Below, piece by piece: positions 56,616 to 63,922 of a stretch of 64,000 bases of DNA. A program made the translations under genes and the position numbers. The notes beneath the pieces were generated by a model. That model searched no databases and was not told the DNA's origin. It worked only from the letters and a program-made list of their open reading frames with translations. This DNA comes from an uncultured Clostridia bacterium (GTDB lineage: Bacteria > Bacillota > Clostridia > TANB77 > CAG-508): the NCBI GenBank assembly GCA_947628085.1, contig CANQYM010000005.1, positions 67,919 through 131,918 of the forward strand, in the 5' to 3' direction. Numbering within the stretch: the stretch's first letter is position 1; each line of letters starts with the position of its first letter.

Positions 56616-56619
56616 CAAT

Positions 56620-57141
56620 ATGAATGAAGAAGTAACAGACGATAAATATATTAGTTTAATATGCAATGGAGAATTTGATGCTATACCAGATTTTAAAATA
56701 GGAGAACTATTTGAATCTTTTTTTGATAATATTAATTATAATGTTATAAAAGACGAAAAGGGCGTTTTTGTAGATTTTACAGGAGAGGCAATGTGCGATG
56801 ATAAACCTTGTAATATAATTATAAGATTTAAGGTAGATAATAATATTGAAACATTTGAAATTGCTGAAATAAAAGTAGATGATGATATTCTTAATGAATG
56901 TGAAGCTATCGATTTATTAGAAGACATTGCTTATGTTGGCGGAGCTACATTAGAAGATGACTACTGCGATGGTTGCATTGATGGAGATTGCTCAAAATGT
57001 GCTCTTGATTTAGATGAAGAAGATGATAATGAAGATTTAGAAAATGATTACGATCCAGATGATGAAGAATATAATGATGAAATAGATGATTATATTGATG
57101 ACGATAATGATGACAACGATGATGATAATAATGATGATTAA
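56620..57141 (+). CDS. Acidic protein of unknown function with Asp-rich tail
   Basis: Not recognised. 173 residues, no export signal. Residues 1-115 look globular (FKIGELFESFFDNINYNVI, DFTGEAMCDDKPCNIIIRF), then CDGCIDGDCSKCALDLD holds four Cys that could bind metal, and the last 45 residues are almost only D, E, N and Y. The tail may bind cations or proteins. It is translationally linked to the CmpB-family gene (four-base gap) and lies upstream of the two micro-genes ending in spoVM. Confidence 0.72.
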   Translation: MNEEVTDDKYISLICNGEFDAIPDFKIGELFESFFDNINYNVIKDEKGVFVDFTGEAMCDDKPCNIIIRFKVDNNIETFEIAEIKVDDDILNECEAIDLLEDIAYVGGATLEDDYCDGCIDGDCSKCALDLDEEDDNEDLENDYDPDDEEYNDEIDDYIDDDNDDNDDDNNDD

Positions 57142-57208
57142 CAATAATTAAATATTACTCACATAATAAGTTAAAATTTAATATTATATAAAAAAGGAGG
57201 AAGCTAAA

Positions 57209-57364
57209 ATGTTTTTCTGCAAATTCAAAAAAATGATAGCTGGAATACTAATAGGCTTTGGAATTGGAACACTATTAGTTTTATTTCTTCCTCCAGTTGC
57301 CTGGATATGCATAATGGGATTAGGAGCTTTTGTGGGAGGCATAAAATATTTGCTAGGTAAATAG
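57209..57364 (+). CDS. 51-residue membrane peptide upstream of spoVM
   Basis: A small open frame with a strong ribosome site (AAAGGAGG, eight bases before ATG). The peptide begins MFFCKFKKMIAG, then has two hydrophobic stretches, ILIGFGIGTLLVLFLPPVAW and ICIMGLGAFVGGIKYLL, separated by PP; glycine spacing suggests helix packing. It ends 13 bases before the spoVM ATG and so is very likely cotranscribed with it. Function unknown. The steady coding pattern, ribosome site and spacing argue for a real gene. Confidence 0.72.
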   Translation: MFFCKFKKMIAGILIGFGIGTLLVLFLPPVAWICIMGLGAFVGGIKYLLGK

Positions 57365-57377
57365 GAGGAGTAATATT

Positions 57378-57455
57378 ATGACAATTATTGTTAAGAAAGT
57401 ACCAAAATTTTTAAGAGGATTTGTTAAAATGATTTTTGGAATAAAATCTACATAG
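57378..57455 (+). CDS. spoVM: Stage V sporulation protein M (SpoVM)
   Basis: A 25-residue peptide, MTIIVKKVPKFLRGFVKMIF followed by GIKST. It matches Bacillus SpoVM (MKFYTIKLPKFLGGIVRAML then GSFRKD, as I recall it) in length and in the core K-x-PKFL-x-G-x-V-x-x-x-x-G. SpoVM is an amphipathic helix that recognises the convex forespore membrane, anchors SpoIVA and so starts coat assembly. GGAGGAG stands nine bases before the ATG. A terminator follows the stop. The gene is below usual annotation length. Confidence 0.88.
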   Translation: MTIIVKKVPKFLRGFVKMIFGIKST

Positions 57456-57471
57456 TCTAAAAAACATAATA

Positions 57472-57508
57472 AAAAAAGTAGATGAGAAAACATCTACTTT
57501 TTATATTT
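57472..57508. terminator. Bidirectional terminator between spoVM and rpmB
   Basis: AAAGTAGATG pairs with CATCTACTTT; A-runs before and T-runs after allow use on both strands. Confidence 0.88.
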
Positions 57509-57515
57509 TATAAAA

Positions 57516-57716
57516 TTAAACAGCTCTTTGAACTTTTCCAGAACGTAAACATTTAGAACAAACTGAAACTCTTTTTACTTCGCCATTTATAACGGCTTTA
57601 ACATTTCTTAAATTTGGTCTTACTGTTCTAGTTGTTCTTTTACTAATATGAGAACGAGTTACGCTAAGTTGTTTACCAAAGCTAGTTTCTTTTCCACAAA
57701 ATGCGCATTTTGCCAT
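57516..57716 (-). CDS. rpmB: 50S ribosomal protein L28
   Basis: A 66-residue L28. CAFCGKETSFGKQLSVTRSH and RPNLRNVKAV with VCSKCLRSGKV are typical; the CxxC pairs make it the zinc-binding form. The minus-strand start has GGAGGTGC upstream. It ends near the spoVM terminator and is transcribed away from the gene at 57946. Confidence 0.94.
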   Translation of the reverse strand: MAKCAFCGKETSFGKQLSVTRSHISKRTTRTVRPNLRNVKAVINGEVKRVSVCSKCLRSGKVQRAV

Positions 57717-57850
57717 GTCTAAAGCACCTCCATTTAAATTAATAAACTGACTATTTAATAGTCTAACACAAATTTATAAAAAAAACAAGTAAAATTTGAA
57801 AAAATATGTAATTTAATTAAAAAATTGTTTACATAAATTAAAATGTTATA

Positions 57851-57911
57851 TTGACTTTTTATTTAAATATAGTATATAATATTTGCAGTTTCAATAAAAA
57901 TGTAGTATAAT
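57851..57911 (+). promoter_or_regulatory. Two candidate tandem promoters
   Basis: TTGACT (57851), 18 bases, TATAAT (57875); then TTGCAG (57883), 17 bases, TATAAT (57906). Both would serve the small anchored protein at 57946. Confidence 0.6.
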
Positions 57912-57945
57912 AAGAAATGTAATAGTATTGAGAGAGGAGAAAACT

Positions 57946-58320
57946 ATGCTAGCTAAGATGTGGAAAAAAGTTTTATTGGCAGTATGTATTATAGCTTGTA
58001 TATATAATGTAATGTCAAAACTAGTAAATAGACATTCTTTAGAAAGCAATTTGAAAAGCGCTAATGATGGAAACACAGTTATAGATGTACTAAGACAAGA
58101 TGAGCAAAATCAAAATTTAAACGAAACAGAAAATTCTAAAGAAGTAGAAGCTATAGATGGATTAAAGAATAAAGAAACAAATACTTCTACTAACTCTCAA
58201 GAAAGTGAACAAAAAAACGATAGTAAAAAATCAGAAATAGATTTAACAAACACAGAAGAACTATGGGATTCTTCTCCTAGAGAAGTATACAGATACAAAG
58301 ACTATACTATAACATTCTAA
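57946..58320 (+). CDS. Small membrane-anchored protein of unknown function
   Basis: Not recognised. 124 residues: one helix at about 4-23 (VLLAVCIIACIYNVM), then a polar part rich in N, E, K, S and T that carries no clear domain, then WDSSPREVYRYKDYTITF. The short motif after the linker may be the functional end. The start ATG 57946 has GAGAGGAG upstream; the in-frame TTG 57928 precedes that site and is rejected. It stands between rpmB (opposite strand) and rpmE. Confidence 0.68.
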   Translation: MLAKMWKKVLLAVCIIACIYNVMSKLVNRHSLESNLKSANDGNTVIDVLRQDEQNQNLNETENSKEVEAIDGLKNKETNTSTNSQESEQKNDSKKSEIDLTNTEELWDSSPREVYRYKDYTITF

Positions 58321-58327
58321 AAAGTAC

Positions 58328-58356
58328 TTGAAATAAGAAAAATAATGTGTTATTAT
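58328..58356 (+). promoter_or_regulatory. Candidate promoter for rpmE
   Basis: TTGAAA, 17 bases, TATTAT. Confidence 0.55.
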
Positions 58357-58397
58357 ATATAAGATTGTTTTAAAAATGTAAGAAAGAGGTGAATTAC

Positions 58398-58598
58398 ATG
58401 AAAAAGGATATACAACCAAATTATACAGCTGCCAAAATTACATGTGCATGTGGAAATGTAATTGAAACTAATTCAACTAAACCAGAAATGAAAGTTGATG
58501 TATGTTCAAAATGTCATCCATATTGGACAGGAAGCCTAAAACAAAATACTACTGGTGGTAGAGCAGATAAATTTAAGAAAAAATATGGTCTTGCATAA
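58398..58598 (+). CDS. rpmE: 50S ribosomal protein L31
   Basis: A 66-residue L31 of the zinc-binding form: MKKDIQPNYTAAKITCACGN then VDVCSKCHPYWTG and GRADKFKKKYGL. Four Cys (CxC and CxxC) are present. ATG 58398 is chosen; the in-frame GTG at 58389 is part of the ribosome site GAGGTG. Confidence 0.96.
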   Translation: MKKDIQPNYTAAKITCACGNVIETNSTKPEMKVDVCSKCHPYWTGSLKQNTTGGRADKFKKKYGLA

Positions 58599-58635
58599 AA
58601 TGCAAAACGAAAATATAAAAATTTATTGCGCAATA

Positions 58636-58691
58636 AAACTAGGATTTAAAATGCTTTTTTAAGAAGGCATTTTAAATCCTAGTTTTTTTTA
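58636..58691 (+). terminator. Strong terminator after rpmE
   Basis: AACTAGGATTTAAAATGC pairs perfectly with GCATTTTAAATCCTAGTT (18 bp) and a run of T follows. Confidence 0.93.
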
Positions 58692-58731
58692 TAAAATACT
58701 TTGTTAAATATTAGCTAAACTTTTACAGGGG

Positions 58732-58760
58732 TTGAATGTTATGTAAACTTTTGGTATAAT
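58732..58760 (+). promoter_or_regulatory. Promoter for the nucleotidyltransferase gene
   Basis: TTGAAT, 17 bases, perfect TATAAT (58755). Confidence 0.75.
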
Positions 58761-58791
58761 TATAAAGAGAATAAAAAAAGGAGAATTTTTT

Positions 58792-59658
58792 ATGAATATA
58801 AGTGAAGAAAAAATGAGAAGTAGATTAATTAAAGTAAAGCAACAAGACGGAACAGAGGAACTAGTATATGTTACAAGAGGAATATTTGATTATTTAGATG
58901 AAAAAAATTTTCAAAGACTATATGAAGAATACAAATTTGCACATAAAAGTGGAGCAAGATTTTATGTTGGATTATATACAGATGAATTAATGGAAAGAAC
59001 AAAGCATACGAGAGAATTAAAAGATAAAGTTTCAAACCAAGATAGAGTAAATCTTGTAGAAGCACTGGATTTTGTAGATGGTGCATTTCTTATAGATGCT
59101 TTAAATAAAGAAAAAATATTACAATCTTTAAGATATAGAATGTTAGAGAAAAAATATTCTTCTCAACCAGTAGAATATGCTGAAAAGAAATATGAATTAG
59201 GATATGCTTCTGGTGCATTTAGTAATCTTCACAAAGGACATATAGAACATTTAAAAATGATGTCTGAGCAATGTAAAAAAGTTATTGTTGCAGTTAATTC
59301 TGATAGATTAATTCAAAATTATAAGCACAAAACAGCAAGTGTTAGTGAAGATGTTAGAAGAGAAATACTAAGTCATATAAGATATGTCGATTTTGCAATA
59401 ATTGCTGATGAATATGATAAAATACAAGCAGTAGAAAATATAAGAAAAGTATTTGGAAAAACATTTAATGCAATTTTTGTTGGAAGTGACTGGAAAGGTA
59501 ATCCAAAGTGGGATGATTTCCAAGAAAGATTTGCACATCTTGGAATAGATGTTGTTTTTACAGATAGACCTGAAAATGGAATATCAACAACAGCAATAGA
59601 CAATAAAAAAAGAAAACAAGGCTCAGGCGTAAGAGCAAGTTCTGTTAGAAAAAAATAA
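58792..59658 (+). CDS. Cytidylyltransferase-like protein with N-terminal extra domain
   Basis: A 288-residue protein. Residues about 138-275 form a cytidylyltransferase-type nucleotidyltransferase: LGYASGAFSNLHKGHIEHLK has the HxGH site, VIVAVNSDRLIQNYK follows, VRREILSHIRYVD and FVGSDWKG are in place, and NGISTTAI corresponds to the ISTT(R/K)I motif. The N-terminal 135 residues are a second, charged domain (KVKQQDGTEELVYVTRGIFD, KFAHKSGARFYVGLYTDELM in part), which may be a decayed copy of the same fold (GARFYVGLYTDE resembles VIVAVNSDR). The substrate (glycerol-3-P, ethanolamine-P or a sugar-P) cannot be told. Monocistronic. Confidence 0.8.
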   Translation: MNISEEKMRSRLIKVKQQDGTEELVYVTRGIFDYLDEKNFQRLYEEYKFAHKSGARFYVGLYTDELMERTKHTRELKDKVSNQDRVNLVEALDFVDGAFLIDALNKEKILQSLRYRMLEKKYSSQPVEYAEKKYELGYASGAFSNLHKGHIEHLKMMSEQCKKVIVAVNSDRLIQNYKHKTASVSEDVRREILSHIRYVDFAIIADEYDKIQAVENIRKVFGKTFNAIFVGSDWKGNPKWDDFQERFAHLGIDVVFTDRPENGISTTAIDNKKRKQGSGVRASSVRKK

Positions 59659-59729
59659 TGATGAAGTTCAAAAATAATAAGAATAAAATATGAAAGTATA
59701 AAAACAATAAAACTCATATTAAAAATAAA

Positions 59730-59772
59730 AAAAGAAAGATTACTTACTAAAAATAGTAAGTAATCTTTTATA
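59730..59772. terminator. Terminator downstream of dacA (and of the nucleotidyltransferase)
   Basis: AAAGATTACTTACTA pairs with TAGTAAGTAATCTTT around AAAA. The T-run is better on the minus strand, so it mainly serves dacA. It lies seven bases beyond the stop codon of the shifted dacA frame (59776) but 120 bases beyond the in-frame stop (59888). Confidence 0.85.
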
Positions 59773-59775
59773 ATA

Positions 59776-59913
59776 TCAATCTCTAAATAAATTAAACCAT
59801 TTAGTTCCTACATAGTAAAAAGTATTAAGTATATTCTTTTTTTCTACATTTCTATCAGAAACTAAATTAACAGAAGATATTAGTTCATCATCTATGTAAT
59901 AATTCATTTTTCC
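59776..59913 (-). pseudogene. Out-of-frame C-terminal remainder of dacA
   Basis: Read on the minus strand in the frame one base off dacA, this stretch gives GKMNYYIDDELISSVNLV, then SDRNVEKKNILNTFYYVG and TKWFNLFRD before a stop. This is what the C-terminal domain of PBP5-type enzymes looks like (compare DVLGKxxYxxDGexIxxVxLVxxxxVEK). Dropping one base, the C of GTTTTACGGA (plus-strand position 59914), joins it to dacA as NDVLGKMNYYIDDE. It is either a sequencing error, a real frameshift or a recoding site. Confidence 0.85.
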
Positions 59914-60988
59914 GTAAAACATCGTTTTTATTTATTGGTGCTTCTATATTTTCATTTAGTATTAATTCTTGTTTTATTTCGGAAGAACTAGATTTTTTAA
60001 TTAGCACTCCACTATCATTTTCAAATTCGAGATTTACTTCATTTTCGGTTCCCTTATTAACTATAATACTTTGAAGAATTTCTCCTTTAGTTGCAATTTT
60101 TTTAAAGCTATAAGTATTAAATCCATAATCTAATAATAATTTAGCTTCAGCAAAACGAACTTTAGGTGTAGGAGCCCTTAAAACAACAGCAATTAAAGAT
60201 AAATCATTTCTAGTTGCACTAGCAGATAAATTATATAAAGCTAAGCTTGTAGAACCGGTTTTTAAACCTGTTGCACCATCATAAGTTCTTATTAGTTTAT
60301 TTGTATTAACAAGTTCAGATTCACCATTTCTAAGAGAATCCATCCAAATAGTAGTATAGTTTTTTATATCAGGATGATTTTGAAGTAATTCTCTTGACAT
60401 TAAACTTATGTCATAACTAGAAGTTAAATGACCATCTTCATCAATTCCATGACAATTTTTAAAAACTGTGTCATTCATACCAAGTTCTTTTGCACGTTCA
60501 TTCATTTTTTGAACAAATAGTTCTTCGCTTCCAGCTAAATATTCTGCCATAGCAACAGTGCAATCATTTGCACTTACAACACAAATTGCTTTTAACATTT
60601 CATGTACAGATAAAGTTTCTGTACTATCTAGCCAAATTTGAGAACCTCCCATTGAAGAAGCATTTTCACTACAAGGAATTTGTGTATCTAGGGTAATGTC
60701 GCCTCTATCTAGAGCTTCCATAATTAAAAGAATAGACATTATTTTTGTTACACTTGCAGGACGTAGTTGCTCATGTGAATTTTTTTCATAAAGAATTTTA
60801 CCAGTTGTTTGTTCAATTAAAATTGCACTTTGTGATTCTAAATTTAGAAAATCTTTGGTAGCAACATCTGCATTAGCTTCAGTATAGTCAAGTTCAGACC
60901 ATGTTGGAATATAATATCCAAAACAATAAGTAGAAAAAAACATTAAAATAATAAAAAATAATTCTAATAAAATAATTTTATTTTTCAT
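59888..60988 (-). CDS. dacA: D-alanyl-D-alanine carboxypeptidase (PBP5 type), apparent frameshift near its end
   Basis: DacA removes the terminal D-Ala of peptidoglycan stem peptides and so limits cross-linking. A signal peptide (about 1-25) precedes the serine peptidase: SVTK at 79-82, SAN at 139-141, KTG at 243-245. All catalytic motifs are intact. As read, the protein ends after 366 residues with NKNDVLRKNELLHR, cutting the C-terminal beta domain; a one-base shift restores about 46 more residues (see 59776-59913). The likely original end is therefore 59776. AAGGAGG lies 27 bases before the ATG, separated by a small hairpin. DacA homologues in spore formers also shape the cortex (DacB, DacF), and those cannot be excluded. 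Confidence 0.9.
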   Translation of the reverse strand: MKNKIILLELFFIILMFFSTYCFGYYIPTWSELDYTEANADVATKDFLNLESQSAILIEQTTGKILYEKNSHEQLRPASVTKIMSILLIMEALDRGDITLDTQIPCSENASSMGGSQIWLDSTETLSVHEMLKAICVVSANDCTVAMAEYLAGSEELFVQKMNERAKELGMNDTVFKNCHGIDEDGHLTSSYDISLMSRELLQNHPDIKNYTTIWMDSLRNGESELVNTNKLIRTYDGATGLKTGSTSLALYNLSASATRNDLSLIAVVLRAPTPKVRFAEAKLLLDYGFNTYSFKKIATKGEILQSIIVNKGTENEVNLEFENDSGVLIKKSSSSEIKQELILNENIEAPINKNDVLRKNELLHR

Positions 60989-61022
60989 AGTATATTATTT
61001 CTGTAAAAACAGAAGCCTCCTT
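60989..61022 (-). promoter_or_regulatory. Hairpin-bridged ribosome binding site of dacA
   Basis: On the minus strand AAGGAGG (61022-61016) is followed by TTCTGTTTTTACAGAA, a 6-bp stem with a 4-base loop (61014-60999), then ten bases and the ATG. The plain distance of 27 bases is too long for initiation; with the hairpin formed it is about 11. No other start codon lies in frame between them: TAA stops the frame nine bases upstream of the ATG. Confidence 0.65.
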
Positions 61023-61176
61023 AAAAATAATTTATCTAAAAACTAGATATTAAATTATATACTTATAACGAAAATTATATTCTATAAAATAAAAAATGAT
61101 TTAATGTTTTACTTTAAATTAAATAATAAAAATGTAAAAATCGTATAAGTAAAATCATAAAAAAAATAAAAAATGC

Positions 61177-61205
61177 TTGTAATATAAAAAAATAATGTAT
61201 ATAAT
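61177..61205 (+). promoter_or_regulatory. Candidate promoter for pfkA
   Basis: TTGTAA, 17 bases, perfect TATAAT (61200). Confidence 0.6.
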
Positions 61206-61251
61206 AACGTAGGTGTTTAAAAGAAAAAGTAAAACACAGGAGGATAATAAT

Positions 61252-62400
61252 ATGGAATCAAAAGTAAAAAAAGTTGCAATTTTAACTAATGGAGGAGATG
61301 CTCCAGGATTAAATGCAGTAATTAGAGCTATAGTAAAAACTGGTAGAACTAATGGAGTTGAATGTTATGGATTTATAGAAGGATATAAAGGACTATTAAA
61401 TAATAACTACGTAAAATTAGATTTACAAGGAAATGCTTCTGGATTATTAACAAAAGGTGGAACTATAATTGGTACATCAAATAGCACAAACGTATTCAAT
61501 TATAAAGTAACTAATGAAGATGGAACAGTTGAATACAAAGACTTATCAGATATATGTGTTCAAAATATTAGAAATGCAGGATTTGATTGTATATTCACTT
61601 TAGGAGGAGATGGAACACAAAAATCAAGTAGAGATTTCTCTTTAAAAGGAGTTAATTGTATAGGTGTTCCTAAAACAATAGATAATGATGTTGCTCATAC
61701 AGACATGACATTTGGATATAACACAGCAGTTTCTATTGCTGCGGAAGCATTAGATAGACTTCACACTACAGCAGAATCACATCATAGATTAATGATTCTA
61801 GAAACTATGGGAAGATATGCAGGTTGGCTTGCATTAGAATCTGGTATAGCTGGAGGAGCAGATGTTATATTAATACCTGAAATTCCTTATGATATTAATA
61901 AAGTAGTAGAAAAAATTGATGAAAGAAGAGCAAGAGGAAAAGATTTTACAATTATTGTAGCTTCTGAAGGTGCTATGCCAAAAAATGGAACAATTACTGT
62001 AAAGAAAACATTAAATGAAGGAAATGGATTAGATAATATAAGACTTGGTGGTGTTGGAGACAAACTTGCAACAGAATTAGAAGAAATAACAGGAATGGTT
62101 GCAAGAAGCACTGTATTAGGATATGTTCAAAGAGGTGGAACACCATCTGCATTTGATAGAGTTTTATCTACAAAATATGGATGTAGAGCAATGGAACTTG
62201 CAATGCAAGGAATATTCAATGTTTTAGTAACATATAAAAATGGTGAAATGAGCTATGTTTCTTTAGAAGATGTTGTTGGAGATAACAAAGTAGTAGGTGC
62301 AGCTTCAGGAAATACCAAAGAAAGCAATATAAGAAGAGTTCCAATGGATGATGATTTAATAAAAATTGCAAGAGATTTAGGAGTATGTTTAGGAGACTAA
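61252..62400 (+). CDS. pfkA: 6-phosphofructokinase
   Basis: Phosphofructokinase phosphorylates fructose 6-phosphate, the committed step of glycolysis. AILTNGGDAPGLNAVIRA opens the fold; TLGGDGTQKSS is the ATP/PPi site; PKTIDNDVAHTDMTFGYNTA contains the catalytic TIDND; ETMGRYAGWLA and YVQRGGTPSAFDR follow. The combination of Gly after GGD (as in ATP enzymes) with Lys in PKTIDND (as in PPi enzymes) marks a mixed clade, so ATP use is likely but not certain. 382 residues. ATG 61252 is chosen because CAGGAGG lies just before it, after the in-frame GTG 61213. Confidence 0.94.
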   Translation: MESKVKKVAILTNGGDAPGLNAVIRAIVKTGRTNGVECYGFIEGYKGLLNNNYVKLDLQGNASGLLTKGGTIIGTSNSTNVFNYKVTNEDGTVEYKDLSDICVQNIRNAGFDCIFTLGGDGTQKSSRDFSLKGVNCIGVPKTIDNDVAHTDMTFGYNTAVSIAAEALDRLHTTAESHHRLMILETMGRYAGWLALESGIAGGADVILIPEIPYDINKVVEKIDERRARGKDFTIIVASEGAMPKNGTITVKKTLNEGNGLDNIRLGGVGDKLATELEEITGMVARSTVLGYVQRGGTPSAFDRVLSTKYGCRAMELAMQGIFNVLVTYKNGEMSYVSLEDVVGDNKVVGAASGNTKESNIRRVPMDDDLIKIARDLGVCLGD

Positions 62401-62413
62401 TTTTGAGAAATCC

Positions 62414-62442
62414 TTGATTTTTTACTTTTTTTGTAATATAAT
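62414..62442 (+). promoter_or_regulatory. Candidate promoter for tig
   Basis: TTGATT, 17 bases, perfect TATAAT (62437). Confidence 0.7.
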
Positions 62443-62482
62443 ATATAAGCTATTCGTGAAATAAAAAAATGGAGGAAATAAA

Positions 62483-63874
62483 ATGAGTGTAAAAGTAGAA
62501 AAAACAGATAATAAAAATGAGGTTAAATTAGAATTCACAGTAGAAGCTAAAGTTTTTGATGATGGAATAAAAAGTGTTTTTAACAAAAATGCAAAATATT
62601 TCAATATTCCAGGGTTCAGAAAAGGTAAAGCACCTATGAATATAGTAGAAAAATATTATGGCGATGAAATATTTTATGAAGATGCTTTTAATGAAGTAGT
62701 TCCACCAATATATGATGAAGCTATTAAATCTGAAAAATTAGATGTTGTTAGTAAACCACAAATAGAAATAAAACAAATGGGTAAAGGAAAAGAACTAATT
62801 TTTACAGCTGTTGTAGCTTTAAAACCAGATGTTAAACTAGGAAAATATAAAGGAATTTCTTTAGAAAAAACAGAATATAAAGTTACAGAAAAAGAAATAG
62901 ATGATGAAATTAATAAAATGGCAGAACGTAATAGCAGAATGATTACTGTTGATGATAGACCTGCTCAAAAAGGAGATATCACAGTTATAGATTTTGTAGG
63001 TACTGTTGATGGAGTAGCATTCGAAGGTGGAAGAGCTGAAAATCATGAATTAGAATTAGGAAGCAATACTTTCATACCAGGCTTTGAAGATCAAGTAGTT
63101 GGAATGAAACCAGAAGAAGTAAAAGATATAAATGTAAAATTCCCAGACGAATATTTTTCAAAAGAATTAGCTGGAAAAGATGCTATATTTAAAGTTACTC
63201 TTCATGAAATAAAAACAAAAGAACTACCAAAAATTGATGATGAATTTGCTAAAGATGTTAGTGAATTTGATACATTAAAAGATTTAAAGGCAGATGTAAA
63301 ATCTAAAAAAGAGAAACAAAATGAAGAAAGATCTAAAGCTGAATTAGAAGAAAAAGCAGTTAGAGCTGTTGCAGAAAAATCAGAAGTAGATATACCAGCA
63401 GGTATGGTAGAACTTGAATTAGATAATATGGAAAAAGATATGGATAGAAGATTATCTTATCAAGGAATTAGTTTAGAACAATACTTAAAAATGATTGGAA
63501 AAACTAAAGCAGATTATAGAAAAGAAAGCGAAGAACCTGCTAAAGAATCTTTAAAAATGAGATTAGTTTTAGATGCAATTTGTGAAGATGCAAAATTAGA
63601 AGCAACAGAAAAAGAAGTTGAAGATAAAATTAAAGAATTAGCTACAAGTTATGGTAGAAAAGAAGAAGATTTGAAGAAAAATGAAGATTTAATTGAAAGT
63701 ATTAAAGAAAATATTAAATCAGAAAAAGCAGTAGCTTTAATAGTAGATAATGCGAAAGTTGCAAAAGTAGAAAGCAAAAAAGAAGAAAAGAAGGAAGATA
63801 AAAAAGAGGATAAAAAATCTACATCTAAAAAAGAAGAAAAGAAAGCTACTACAAAGAAAAACAGTGAAAAATAA
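62483..63874 (+). CDS. tig: Trigger factor (ribosome-bound chaperone and prolyl isomerase)
   Basis: Trigger factor meets nascent chains at the ribosome exit. The N-terminal ribosome-binding domain has FNIPGFRKGKAPMNIVEKYYG (in two blocks; GFRKGKAP is the ribosome contact). The FKBP-like isomerase domain at about 150-245 has GDITVIDFVGTVDGVAFEGG (conserved) and FIPGFEDQVVGMKPEE. The helical C-terminal domain continues to about residue 425. The last 38 residues are a K/E-only tail (KKEEKKEDKK pattern), an addition not found in model enzymes. clpP and clpX usually follow; the window ends first. Confidence 0.95.
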   Translation: MSVKVEKTDNKNEVKLEFTVEAKVFDDGIKSVFNKNAKYFNIPGFRKGKAPMNIVEKYYGDEIFYEDAFNEVVPPIYDEAIKSEKLDVVSKPQIEIKQMGKGKELIFTAVVALKPDVKLGKYKGISLEKTEYKVTEKEIDDEINKMAERNSRMITVDDRPAQKGDITVIDFVGTVDGVAFEGGRAENHELELGSNTFIPGFEDQVVGMKPEEVKDINVKFPDEYFSKELAGKDAIFKVTLHEIKTKELPKIDDEFAKDVSEFDTLKDLKADVKSKKEKQNEERSKAELEEKAVRAVAEKSEVDIPAGMVELELDNMEKDMDRRLSYQGISLEQYLKMIGKTKADYRKESEEPAKESLKMRLVLDAICEDAKLEATEKEVEDKIKELATSYGRKEEDLKKNEDLIESIKENIKSEKAVALIVDNAKVAKVESKKEEKKEDKKEDKKSTSKKEEKKATTKKNSEK

Positions 63875-63883
63875 TTAATTTAT

Positions 63884-63922
63884 ATACCCTTTAAAAGATA
63901 CAAATTTTAAAGGGTATTTTTA
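63884..63922 (+). terminator. Terminator after tig
   Basis: ATACCCTTTAAAA pairs with TTTTAAAGGGTAT, then TTTTTATAT. It ends the tig unit, so a following gene would need its own promoter. I see nothing recognisable in the last 80 bases. Confidence 0.88.

Noticed and set aside
56170..57141. Insertion sequence or assembly duplication from the tandem repeat in the CmpB tail and the Asp-rich tail
   Set aside because: The DNA copies differ at several bases while keeping the protein pattern, so they are ordinary coding repeats.
57142..57208. CATAATAAG upstream of the 51-residue peptide as SigE/SigK -10 box
   Set aside because: The -35 partner is poor and the spacing does not fit; in such A/T-rich sequence the match is not better than chance.
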